Shown here piece by piece: positions 50,564 through 63,289 of a stretch of DNA of 64,000 nt; the stretch's first letter is position 1; the number at the start of each line of letters is the position of its first letter. Source of the stretch: Cruorifilaria tuberocauda (lineage: Eukaryota; Nematoda; Chromadorea; Rhabditida; Onchocercidae); assembly GCA_013365365.1 (NCBI GenBank), contig JABVXU010000187.1, positions 1-64,000 of the forward strand, written 5' to 3'. Under the pieces are notes generated by a model. That model saw nothing but the letters and a program-made list of their open reading frames with translations, did no database searches and was not told where the DNA came from. The position numbers and the translations under genes were made by a program.

Positions 50564-53500
50564 GAAATTTTTCAAGAAAATATTTTGGCTTTATAAGGCA
50601 AATTATCGAATTTTATTTTTTCCATTACAATATTTCAATAATTCTGTAAAAGCGATGATGGTTCCAAGAAATTAAAATACGAAAAATTTAAATCTTTAGG
50701 AAAATGATTTTTAAGTATTACTTACACTTATTTAATAATATAAAATATTTTTCCATCATTTTCCTGTTTACTTTTGACTAATTGATTATCATTTCGATAT
50801 GGGTGATAATCTACGCAATCAGTTTAGTCCTTTTGCATAGGAAAATGATCATTTAAATTAAATTCATCAAGAAGATTTATTATAATTACCTGTAATAAGA
50901 ATATTAAAGTCTTAAATTGATTTATTCAATATAGAAGAAGAATAATAGGGAAATGTTGAAAATGACAGGATTGTAATGGAACGATCAATGCGATAAGTGG
51001 CGTCAAAACCGGAATATCTCTACAGTACCATTTCCTATTTCCTTTTATTTCGAACCGTTCCGTTTGATTTGTAATAGTTTAAATTATCGGAGTATGCTAA
51101 TTCATTAACTTTTTCAAATTCTTCTTTTCTAAATTATGTTGAAACTTGAAATAAGACGAAATCAAACAGCAAACGAACGATTAATTATTCTTTTCATATT
51201 TAAAAACTTAATTACAATTTCTTTTATTTGATCTCATAATAATAACAGTCAGACTAAAACAATGTATGCTACGAAAATTTGAAATGCTATACGAAGCATT
51301 CTTAATTAATCAATTAACTTTGCATAGATATTTAAATCGAAATCATGATTAATCAAATGATAAACACAACAAAATATACGCCTTAAAATCTTACATACTA
51401 AACCTTACAAAGTTGCATAATTGTAATTCACCTTTTCAACTTCCTATTCATATCAAATATTTGAAATTATTATGGGCGATATTCAACGAATTTTGTGGCA
51501 TAAGTTCATATCAAAAGGAAATAATACTACGAAAAGAATGATTTGAAAGTGGTACTGATAGTTCTATTAATAATGAATTGTTAATATGAAAAAAGCATTG
51601 ATCCTTATTAAAATGGAGAAATTTTGAATAAGATTTATTAGAGTGTAATAAAATGAAGTTACGTGCGGTATATGTTGATAAATCAAAATGTGTCATACAA
51701 TAATGTTTTAATAAGTGAAAAATAATTTCAGGTTCATCGAACGGTTTTGAAAAATTGGGACAAACAGACAGATGTTTTTCCGTAATATTTATTATTTAAA
51801 TCTGTTTCTGGTTCTATCTATATCATTCAAAAATTCAGAATTTTCGTAATTCATACTGCAAAATGTATTTTTAAGCTTAAAGATTGAAGAATATTAAAGA
51901 AATTAAAAATTTTCATCGAAATTCGTAAAATTTTCAACGAAGAGTAATTTGAATTGAAGTGTCAAATTTTGAAAGATTTTGAAAGATGAAATCTTGAAAG
52001 ATGAAATGTCAAAGCGCAAAAGTTCAAATTCATCATTAAATTATTGTAATTATTAATTCTTCGTGACATCAGCTGATGATACAAGAATTTAAACTTTTCA
52101 AAATTATCTAAGACTTTCATGAGAAGAGAAAAAAATAACAAATGCCAATCAGAGAAACAATTTTTTTACTTATTTTAGTAGACGGAAAAGTTGCTTCATT
52201 GAATCTGTCTAAAAACAAAAAAAAAAGTATCAAACGATAGTTTGCTATTTCTCTCAATCATTTCCTAAAATTAATTTAATTATTATCACTATGATAACGA
52301 TAAATTGTTTTGACTCATTGCTCTGATCAAATATATGAATCAATCATTTTAATAAAATAACCAGCAAATCAAACAAAAATAATTGAAAATATTCGGGAAG
52401 AAATATGAAATTATACATGATGTGTTTGCCAAAATCATGTTTTTTATAGTTATAAGAGTTTTTCTCATTATTTATTCATAATAACACAACCAGATGCGAC
52501 ATCATTTGAAATTAAATTGTCACATTAATACTAGAAGTGTGATAAGATAAAATGTTAGAATGGATCTATAAAACAATTAATTTCGAGGAAATCATGAAAA
52601 CCTAAATTATTATCTCTTTTAAAATTCAAATAGCATGAAAAGTTGAAAAGTGAGTGACTTATCTTTCGCATTCATATTTTGAAACTATTTGATATTTTAA
52701 AATTAAATTAACGCAATGATTTGAAAATCATCCCATCTTAAGGAATTAATTTTTCTGTATTTTTAGATCTAGCTGGTTGTTACCTTTAAATTATTATTAT
52801 TAATATTACTATTACTGCCATTGTCACTAAGCTATCTTCTGAATTATTAATCTAAACATGAGGTCAATGTGTAAGTCATTTATCAGCACCTCTAAGTGAG
52901 AATAAATCTTCTGAGAATAAAAAGTATTTCAATTTTTTCTACCATTCAAGTGAAAACGATTGTGTGATTTATCCTTCGGATGAATGATAATGATAAGTTT
53001 TTAGTGATCGATTGAAAGAGAAATTATCGGCGATAAGCGTAAAAAGGAGAAAATCATTCATTCATTAAAATTTGTGTCATATTTATGAAATCAAATGGTA
53101 AGGTAAGAAGGATTGAAAGAAATTGGTGAAACATAAAAAAGAAAGATTGAATAGATGGAAATTCCTCTAAAAATTTCATACAAATACTTTTTTCTGGATC
53201 ATTTAATCTCATTGCCTATCATTCCCAACTGTTTTTCTCTCAATGTTTTTTTCTAATCGATTTGGATCAATTAATTCATCAAATTAAGTACCACCAAAAA
53301 AGGACTACCTTTTTTAATTACGATAACTTAAAAAGAGAAAGTTTGACTTTAATTGCAGTTGGTTGACACTATTATGAAAATGTAGGCGAGTAAAGAGGTG
53401 AAGAAAGAAGAATTATGCAAACAATTACTTATTTATTTAAATTCATTTCATCAGTAAAACTTTGAGAAGGATAAATGGTATCAATGAAGAATCTCAGTTT

Positions 53501-53989
53501 TGATTTTCATTGTCACAACATATTTCATAGTGAGAGTAAATTAACAAGTATTTTACATATTTATTTACTTAATTACAATCAATAAGTAATGAGTAAAGAT
53601 CGATTCAAATAACCAAAAATATTTTCAACTGGATCAGAATTTGATATTGTTCATTTCATTAATTCGATTTTATCGGTTAAAGTTTTTAAATTTGAAAAAC
53701 AAAAACTTAGATTGTCTTAGAGACGAATACTACAAAAAAGTTTAAATAAAACATGAAAGCAAAAGATTTCTCAGTATCCTTCTGAATTTCAACAATAATT
53801 TTGAATTGAGAATACTAATAATAGAAATTTTACAAACATGACAATTACTATATATCTTATGTCTTAAAGTATACCTGTATAAAAAAGAAAAATATCTTAA
53901 ATTTTACCTATCGATATAAAACACTCTATGATTGAAAAATATAACACAATCGATTTCATATGTTTTTTTTAAAAAGCTAAAAATTTCAG
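50564..53989. other. Mostly non-coding, one isolated exon candidate
   Basis: AT-rich. The only exon-like piece is at 51732-51781. The rest shows no supported gene, and it may be intronic to the gene with exons at 53990 and 54784. Confidence 0.45.
51732..51781 (+). CDS. Isolated short exon candidate
   Basis: After AATTTCAG, sixteen codons (VHRTVLKNWDKQTDVF) are open, ending CC|GTAATA in phase 2. It could be an upstream exon of the gene continued at 53990, but that exon needs phase 1 entry, so another exon would have to lie between. Confidence 0.25.
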
Positions 53990-54353
53990 ATGAATCATTT
54001 CAAAAACGTGAATCGCAAGAAAATGAAATTAATTATCAATTTATTAATTCGAAAAATTCACAAAAAGTTTTCAAATTTCCGAAATTGGTTTATTATGGCA
54101 GTGATAACGGAATAATGGCGGCAGACAGGTGTGAATAGAAATTTTGCCTTCTCGAAGAACTATGCAAATTAAAATTTTATTATATTGCTTGAGTTATGCA
54201 GCGTAAATCAATTTAATTAATATATTTTTAATTTTTGATAATAAATATTTTTTGTTACAAATTTGCTTTAGGCAGTAAAATTATATTAAAAATAGTATTT
54301 ATGTTCATCTAATAGAAATTTTACAAGCATGAGAATTACTATATATCTTATGC
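53821..54353. repeat. Pair of direct 43-bp repeats flanking an exon
   Basis: ATAGAAATTTTACAAACATG plus the following bases to about 53863 recurs with two differences at about 54312-54353. The exon at 53990-54128 lies between the two copies. Confidence 0.7.
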
Positions 54354-54919
54354 AAGTTTTGCAATAGTTTAAAATTAAAAAATTAGTTGTCGGCTTGATA
54401 TCAGGTAATAACATTTTTATCGTGTAAATATTTCAAATAGGCCAAACAAATAAAATATACTTTTTATTTGTTCATTCGAATATTTTTGAAAATTGGTTTC
54501 GAATTTTGTCAAATTTACTAATGATAATAGGAAAAAGCAAGTAAAAAGATTGCAGCGATTATATAATTTGAATATTATTGTACTTATTTGATATGAAAGC
54601 TTTCAGGAGGTGTAATAATCGTTAAGCTTGAGCTGTACCTCAAACTTAGGTGATCAAACTTTTATTCGGACAGATTTGAAAATTGACATTAACAATTCTA
54701 CGATATTCTGGAAAGTGTCTAATATCAATAAAGCAAGGGAAAGGGGTACCCAATTCTGACCTTTACCCGCTACACTTTTTCAGGCAAATTCTTACCGATG
54801 CTTCCGATATCCAGGACCTTGCTTCTTCTGGAGAAGAGCGGGTTATCTACGGTTTATACATCAAGCAGGAGGCTTCGATACGTATAAGTTTAAAACTTCC
54901 TCTTACAACTTACAAATAG
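53990..54919 (+). CDS. Unrecognised gene, two exons with matching phase
   Basis: Exon 53990-54128 (AATTTCAG acceptor, AG|GTGTGA donor) joins in phase 2 to an exon at 54784 (CTTTTTCAG acceptor). The join gives FKFPKLVYYGSDNGIMAADR followed by QILTDASDIQDLASSGEERV and IYGLYIKQEAS. The second exon is clearly richer in GC and codon-like. It may leave at 54882 (C|GTATAAGT) or run to the TAG at 54917. A possible further exon follows a CATAG at about 54983. Entry is phase 1, so more exons exist upstream. No family recognised; probably cytoplasmic, with no membrane segment. Confidence 0.5.
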
Positions 54920-57900
54920 AGAGCGTATCATCTACAATGTTAAATAAGGTTAAGAGATTTTATTACTCTTTGCTTTCTTCATAGTTTCATCGACGAGCTT
55001 GCAAACAAGGAGCACACAAATTTTGTTTACATACTAAACATAAAATTTCAAATTTCAAATTTCTTCAGTTTCCTTGGCGATTTTCAGCGACACCAAATGA
55101 TATCGTAGCGAATATCATTGCACAGCGATTCAATAAGCGTAATTAATATTGGATTCTGTCCTGATCGATCCTTTGATCATTTTATCGCTGAATGGTTAAG
55201 CGTAACGCTTTACTTATTTTAAGTTTATCAGTTAGCAAAGCGCTTTATTGCTCACCGAATATCACAGAGTTTTGTGATTGGAATTAGCATTCAGAAAACT
55301 GCTCATAAACAGCATGAAATGACTAAATTCCACACTATTGCCAACATTCGGTATTAGCAAATTGTTCAATTCATCATATCGTCCCTGCGATCAAACTAAT
55401 TTTTTTCTCATGAGCTTAATTTCACAACTTAACTAAAAAGAATTTGCATTTGCACTTCAAGTATAAGTAAGCTTGCATTTATTAAGACCCATTATTTAGT
55501 GCAAAACCTCCTGAAATAATAGAAATCGATGAATTGTTTGCTTTGAAATAGAATAGATAAATATTAGAACATAATAGTGCAACCAATTTTGTTTTCGCGA
55601 ACTTTTTAATGAGCATTGATTTCCGAAAATTTTACATTTTGAAGTTTTTTGAAAGAAAGAAATTCATTTCCTTTCTTTTGAAGAATCCATAACATTAAGT
55701 AAGACTGCAAGATGTCTTTTTGAAAGTAAAAAGATGAAAATACTTTTTCTAAGTGAAAATTGTTTTGCTAAATTTAGAGAAAATTTTAGCCATCGATAAT
55801 AATTTGACTAATGAAAAATTGTTTTTTAAAAAAACTTTTAGCAAATATTTTGACGATAAGCGAATCTTTGATATTTCTGAAAGGTCAAACGATTAACGGA
55901 CTTTCTTTGATCATTCGATAAACTTAAACCATAATATTTCATTTTCATTTCAGTCTCTTTGCATTTAAATAATAATCTTATTTCCATAAATTTGTAATAT
56001 TACTAAAACTGAATTGTATCGAATTTTTTTCGTCCATTCATTTTTGATATTTTCACTTCTGATATTTCAATTGTGATTGATATTTTAATAAGTAATTCGA
56101 TTTCCTATTAGAATGTGTGACAAAGACGTTCAGTAATTACACTTTCAATTGTTTTATTAAATTCTTTCAATTAAAATTACACTTTTTTGAAAGAAAGCTA
56201 ACATACTCATTTTGATCTGTAACACACTGTAACACATAACATACCGTAATGCTGAATACATTTCAAAGCTATCATTAAAATAATTAAGGAATGCAATTTC
56301 ATTCTGTTACAGCCAGCCGTGAATTACTGATTAGAAACTTATAAATACTTTATTATCTAATTTGTTATTCACATTTTTGTGCTAAAAGTGATAATTTTGT
56401 TGAAAAATATTTCTTAGACTTTACGGCTTGTCAGACATGCGCTAGTATGGTATGATAACATTCATTGTAGAAATAAAAGTTTCGAGCAAAACTTCATGCT
56501 TTTATCAATTAGTAATTAATGTGTTTAATGCTGAAAGTACTTACATGTTACCTTTTCTTGCAGTCAACAAATATTTATTAATTGGTAAACAAAAACAAAC
56601 AACTCTTTTCTTTTAAATTAGCATAGATTAAAATACGCTTTGTTTAATTTTGTTTGTTCTTTTGTAAATTATCTGATTGAAAAATTTTCCGTATTTATTG
56701 TTAAAAAGTACGGAAGTTAAGGAAATATAGAAATTTTCCTTATAAGGAAAGCCAATTAACTCAATTAAATTTTTTTTTAATTTGAAAAAATCAACTGAAA
56801 ATGGCGAACGAAATATTTTACTTTAATGTAAAGTTTATAGCAATTTTCTGTTTGTGTGCTTTTTCAAGTTTGCATTGAACTTAAATATTCTATGCTTAAT
56901 TAACTAGTCTGTTAATTAGTTGTTCATGTCCTTCTTTATTTTGCGAAGAAATTCAAAAGCAGAAAATATGGAAAACAAACTTTTTTCGTTTATTAGTAAT
57001 AAATTTTGCTGAAATTGAAATTATGAACGATATTAATATGATAATTTTATGATTATGAAAATTTGCGGAAAATTTGAAAATAAACTTTTTTCATTAAAAA
57101 AAAATTGATATTGTGAATTATAACGCTCCAGACATTTCGTAGATTTTGATACTTTAGGTAATATGATCTCATTTCGTAACTCATTTCTCAGGTGTACCTC
57201 ATTTCACCGTAATTACATTAATGAAGTTTGTTTGAGAGACATAAATTTATAATCCATTAACTGAACGTTTAGAAGTTTTCATGAGAGTTAATTTTTTTAA
57301 TAAAACAATAAAAAAATATTGTGATAGAGGGAATCATTGACATGAGATAAATCATAGTGAAATCTTGCTTGAAGTTAAGTGATCAGATCTTCTCGACTTG
57401 TTCTTTCTTTCCAACAACAAAAAAAATGGAAGGAAAGAAGATAAATTTGATAGGATTTAACAGAATTAAGAACCTTTGAAGTTTTTTTTAGACTGAGAAA
57501 TGAAGAAAACGTGCAAATTTTATTATTTCAATATCGCTGCTTCGAAATTTGAAAGAAAGAAGTTCATCAGATGTGCAAAGAACTAATTGTTGTCTCAAAG
57601 AAATGTTAAATTAGATCCATTAATAACTTTTAATTTTAACAAAATGACAGAAAACAAAGCAGTGAAAATAAACGAGGCATTGTTATTCCGATTTCCCATA
57701 AATTACTTTAAACAAATTAAAATTTTCTAAATTATCCAACTTTTTTTCTTCCAAACTGTCATTTAGCTGTATAAATTTTTTTTCAATTAATTTAATTTTA
57801 ATTATGCGTAGTAAATCAGATAAAAAATAAGTAAAGAACAATTGAAATGATATAAACAAATTCAAAATTAAAAACAAAAAAAGATCAAATAAAATTTCAA

Positions 57901-58141
57901 AATAACTGGTTTACTTCAGATCATCAAAAATATATATTTCACGTAATAACTCAATGACACGTAAAATTTGACAATTGCAACTTTTAGTTCTCGAAATACT
58001 TTTACTTTTACTTTTTCAGTAAAAATTTATTTGCTATAAAGAAAATAAAATAGTTTCTTATAAAATACAAATAAAAAATTTCGTGTAGAAGAAATCATTG
58101 CAATTTATAATTTAAATCATAAAATGTTAAATTTTAAATTA
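54920..58141. other. Intergenic, no supported gene
   Basis: AT-rich. Around 54983-55110 a frame follows TTCATAG (FIDELANKEHTNFVYILN) and may be a last exon of the preceding gene in another phase. Otherwise nothing is seen. Confidence 0.45.
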
Positions 58142-59912
58142 TCACCGCCATAGGCATCGTTCCTTTATCATTACACTGGAATTATTATTTTGTTCTCTCA
58201 GATAATTATGACATTTCACTGCGACTATCCATGACCACGTGGAAATTATTATACCAACAAATATGCTAACAGTCATTAGCATTTGATCTGAAATCAATTA
58301 ACTTCCATAAATTGTTCTTTTATGATTGGGAGGAAAAGCGAGATCACCTTATTTAATCACTGATCAATTAGTAAGCGAACTAAAAAGATTGCTAAAAACA
58401 AATTAAAAATAAAGAAATTCTTAAATATTATTCTTTATTGAATAGAAATTGAAACAAATATAAAAAAGAATTCAAGTAAATAAATAATTGCAAAATTGTA
58501 AAATGATGGAATTTTATTAGATATACGAAAAGTTATACTTAAAATTTTCGGCTGTAGTTTAAATTAAATTGATCATTTAAATTAATGATATTAGTGATAA
58601 GAATGAATAAGAGAATTACTTAGTTAATTAGACAATTGGTTTATAATATTAAACATGGAAATACTTTGAGTGTTTTCTACAAAATTTGAGAGCATTTATT
58701 AATTATTACAAAAATAAAATTTTTCTTGAAAAAATTTGAAAATTAGTAGAAAACGAAGAATTTCAAATCTTTTTAGAACTAACCAAATTTCCTATTGAAT
58801 GATTGCTTTTTATATGTTATTGTATAATACAACGTATAAATGGCCAAAAGAAGAAAACCTGCACATTGACCTATCTGAAAATCGGCTAGATTTTGAAAAT
58901 TAAATTAATTTTTAAACATGTTAAATTGAAAAATTGAATGTTAGGTTGTTTGCGGAAAATATTTAAGCTAAGCGTTACTATTTAAACATTTAGTATAAAG
59001 CTTCGATTTTATTATTATAGATTAATTCATTAAGCTTTAATAATTATGCTCTGTATGCTACGATTTTAATAAAATTTTATACTTTAACAGTAATTGAGAA
59101 TGTCACATTCAAATAGATTAAACTTTCTGATCTTAACATTCTTTAGCAGATTAAAAAATTCATTTAGTTTATTTTTTAAGTTCACTAATTAACAGATCAA
59201 ATCGATAAGGAAAAAGTTAGGTATTAGTTCGTCACTTATTCATATTTTGTTAAAAGCAATACAATTTGCTGATCTCTTCTTTCTCCTTCAACTAACTACC
59301 TCCTCAGTAATTATTTGCATTTTAATAAATGAATGAAAGTATAAGTTGGAAAACGAAGAAACGAACGGAAGCAACAATGAATGGAATAAGGAATTTCGGC
59401 TTTTCGTAATACAAAGCGTAAAAAATCATTGTGGCGGTGATTGTATTCACAATGATTAATATAGCGTCAAGGATAAAATTTACGGAATAAATCCCAAAAC
59501 ACAAGCTAACAGCATTGAAAGCACATAAAATTAAAGCTGATGTTGCGACATAAAATGTTGCCATCTGAAATCAATCAATAACTTATATGCTCCAATATCA
59601 CAGTGGAAAAATCAATAATTTGTATGCCTTATTGCTTATAATGATAAATAAGAAATTTCTATTAGAAAATATTTTGATAAAAATTTTTCTTCACTTTTTT
59701 AAGATGAAAAACGATCAAATAAGTTTCGAACAATAATTTCTAAATTTATTGATCGATCGAATTGATATTAATTATCAATATGAATTGAAACTAAAATTAA
59801 AAAAAGTTACTTTAATGTGAACGGTACCACCACAGCATCGGTGAGTGGACCGGAGATCATCATCGTATTCATCGATAAAAAATACTTGATAAGGCATGCT
59901 GAAGCATCTCAT
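58142..59912 (-). CDS. Four-helix membrane protein, LAPTM/tetraspan-like
   Basis: Four exons: 59811-59912, about 59367-59564, 58784-58874 and 58142-58287, in phase, about 178 residues. The end of exon 2 is uncertain: TCC|GTTCG at 59366 or TTC|GTTTT at 59354, which would add four residues. The N-terminal cytosolic part is acidic (FFIDEYDDDLRSTHRCCGGT), with the CC-x4-HIK motif just before helix 1. Four hydrophobic helices follow at about residues 35-60, 64-84, 93-122 and 131-154. A charged loop (YYEKPKFLIPFI) lies between helices 2 and 3, and a hydrophilic tail ends at CLWR. The CC/HxK start and the KPKxLxPFI loop recall LAPTM-like and related four-span families of endosomal membranes. I hold that as a resemblance only. 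TTCATAG ends three bases before the ATG, suggesting a spliced leader. Confidence 0.8.
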
Positions 59913-61728
59913 TCTCTATGAAGTTAAGATGATAAGATTATATTTACTCTGAAAATTCATTCTGTTATTTTCGAGTTCATTTTAGGAATCAAATTCGAGT
60001 CTAAATTAAGAATAAATTTGTTAATCTTGAAGATATTTACTTTTAACTTTTCATTACCGTAAATAGCTTTTCATTAAAGAATTATGGAAACTGTCTGTTC
60101 CGTAATTTTATTCAATGCGTGAATTTATTTGAATGAATCATTAAACTTCTTTTAGAATTTAGTTTTCAATAAATGCAAAAATTCATGCCAAAAAAGATAG
60201 ACTTTCACTTTCCGTCTCTTTCGCTCTTTTCCCTGTTCTGGTTAATAATTCGTTCAAATTGCTTAAATTTAAACTTTGAAAAAAACGGACTGGAAAATCT
60301 AAAAAGTTAAAAATGAACGGAAAGAAGTAACTAATGAATAAGTAAATTATAAGATACAAATATATTAATAATGACAATAGTGACAACTATAAAGGATAAT
60401 AATAATGATGATAAGGACAACAGAATGATTATAATAGTAATCATGAGAAATGATGAAATCAATATAACGTCAGAAATATATGTATTGATAGTGTAATATG
60501 AATGTGTCGATGGCTTTCGCAGTAGACGTCAGTCCGTTCCATCTTCACGCCAAACTATTCGTAAAAACAGCCATTAATTAATTTACTCTCTTAGCACTTC
60601 TTGTAATTTCTTTTTCATTTTTCACTTTCAGAGAAAAGAGTTCATTACAGAAATTAGTAAACAGAATTGTATTTGACATTTAAATCTGTCATATTTAAAT
60701 TTTGCCACTGTTTGACTCTTTCCTTCCATTCCAATGCTCATCGCTAATAGAAGATTGAATTTCTCAAAGTTCCCAGAATTGCCGTATGTTTATTTACAAT
60801 AGATAAAAAGATTTGATAACATTTATCATAATTATCAGTAAAAAAGATACTTATCATACTTGCATATCATATCAATCAATAATTACAATCGGATCTATTA
60901 TAATTTGAAGATAGTCTTTGAAGTGATAGCTTTGATAACAGTTAAGTTTATAACTATTGATACATCCATGATAAAATTATTTTTATTAATGAGAAATCCT
61001 TATCGTCTATTCGTTGAAGGAAATTTATAAAGAATGAATTTAAGGTTAAAAAATACAAAATTTGCAAAAGCATACTTATGCCATATGCCATAAATTCAAT
61101 ATATCATAAAAAAAAACTTCGTTATGGCTTTTCTCTTTTTTGCAGCATTGCGAATAATTTTGTTAAAATTAAAAAAATTTAGTTTGATAATAAATTGAGA
61201 TTACTGGGAATGAAACATTTTAAGACATATTGCTAAAGAAGTTTTGCTAATAAATTTATCAAATTTCACTTTCGAATCTTATAAACAAATATTACAGATT
61301 TTTGCGAATTTAAAAAAAGTAAAGAAGCTTACTTTCGATTTTCTCCCATATTTGTTTCACTGTTTCATTCGCATATTATCACTGCAACTTTCATATCAAT
61401 TAATTAATTGCTTGCAAATACTAGTTACGTGAGGTAAGAGTTTGGAAATATTCTGAAAAGTTGAGCGGTATGAGTTAAATAAACTTTTCTGACAAATATC
61501 TGACAATAATATTTGTCAAAAAATTTTTTCTCCAATCATTTCTCATCAAAAAAGTTTTTTTCATTATTAAAATTTTTAACAGATGAAAAATCAATTTTTA
61601 ATTAAGCTATGAAAAAACAAGCAGTTGTTAGTAAACAGTAAACAAACAGATAAGAGAGCAAAGATAATCAAGTAAAATAAGACTGAAATTAAGCGACAAT
61701 TATAAAGAAAGGTTTTTGCTCTTAGTTT

Positions 61729-61889
61729 AATCAGTATTGATACGAAATGATGTAATCATGCTGCTTGATATCAGTAGCACAATTTTATTGATTTTTCGCG
61801 AAACAATAAATAAACTTTTCGCCTATTTCCTGTTTACAACTCTAATGTTACTTATTTCATTACCTGTTTACTTCCAAAACCTTAATTTC
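61729..61889. repeat. 161-bp dispersed repeat, copy 1
   Basis: Starts AATCAGTATTGATACGAAAT and includes ACTTTTCGCCTATTTCCTG. Nearly identical to 62439-62599, in the same orientation and of equal length, with roughly a dozen base differences. Confidence 0.9.
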
Positions 61890-62438
61890 AAATAAAAATG
61901 TTTAACAATTATTGGAACAAAGTAAGAAGTATTTATAATTTTATAGAAACAAGAATTTAGCATTTATTAAATAACTCATTGCAATTGCAACAATGAAATA
62001 GTGCCAACTGACTTTTGTTTTCCAACTTTGTTCAGCTTCAAATGATAATGTCAATCATTTTAAGCATCTCTTCGTCCTAATATATTTGTCTTTGTTTCAA
62101 AGATTCATTGAAATACATGAAATTAAGCTTAGATATTTTTTTCACTCATCTCATGCTAACAATAATAAAATTTCATCAAGTATTGCAAAAGTTTTTCTAT
62201 TCAAATAACAATAAATAAAATTTTCTGAAGGTGAAATGTTTTTGAACTTGATAAGTTATGAAAGGGAAAGTCCTTCTGCAATTTAAAGTTAATTCAAAAA
62301 TTCAATTTAGAATATGGCATATATAAATAATTAGAATAAATCTTTATCATTTGATCATTGATCATCGCACATTCTAAATATATCCTCTCATTACCCTCAC
62401 TACCAGATGACTGATTTTGAGTAGTAGAAGTTCTAAAT

Positions 62439-62599
62439 AATCAGTATTGATACGAAATGATGTAATCAATCTGCTTGATATCAGTAGCGCAATTTTATTG
62501 ATTTTTCTCAAAACAATAAACAAACTTTTCGCCTATTTCCTGTTTACAATTCTGATGTTACTTATTTCATTACCTGTCTACTTCCAAAGCCTTAATTTA
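62439..62599. repeat. 161-bp dispersed repeat, copy 2
   Basis: Direct copy of 61729-61889, offset by 710 bases. There are no coding features in either copy. Confidence 0.9.
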
Positions 62600-63191
62600 G
62601 AATGACCCTAACAACTCTTTGATGAGAATAATTTGAAATAAGTTCGTATCATCAGAAATGATTCTAAATTTCCAATTTTTGAAACAAATCAATAATGACC
62701 ATAAATATATTTCAGCCTCAAAGTTGTTGTACCAAATATTATACTATTCGATTAATAAATATCATTATTGACTTTAATCAAATGAAATGAGTAGCTTATC
62801 GAATTATGTAATTTTTGGTTCAATAACTAAGGATTAAGGTAATATTACTTTATTATGATTTCATTCAGCGTTTCATGTTCAGGCTCCAATATTAAAGAAT
62901 GCTTAAAAATAACAAAATTTAGTCTTAGAAAAGTAATAATATTCAGTTAGAAAGACAATATATATTATGAGAAAACAGTAAAAAAGCATCAAAATATTTG
63001 TTGAAGCAATAAGCTAATAACAATTACTTTGTTAAAAGAAGAAATATATACACTAACCTGAAATAGCATAGAAATTAATAAGCTAATAGTAATAATATTT
63101 TATTCAAATAATAACAATCAGAACATTCTAAAGGAAAGACAATAAAAAGCACTTTCTTTTCAACCAGAATTTCATTAGCTTATAAACAAAG

Positions 63192-63289
63192 CAGACAGAG
63201 TAACTTAAGAGGGAGAAATGATCGATGATGAATTTCAGTGATCACATCACAAGTTCTCTGACGATCATCTCTCACTGATCCTCTGTCTG
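63192..63289. repeat. Imperfect long hairpin
   Basis: CAGACAGAG at 63192-63200 pairs with CTCTGTCTG at 63281-63289. Further in, GAGAAATGATC pairs with GATCATCTCTC with one mismatch. About 98 bases in all, with internal bulges. It may be a hairpin RNA precursor or a foldback remnant. Confidence 0.5.

Noticed and set aside
57683..57877. 64-codon minus-strand frame
   Set aside because: Low-complexity Leu/Ile/Lys/Phe composition, with no start context or splice support.
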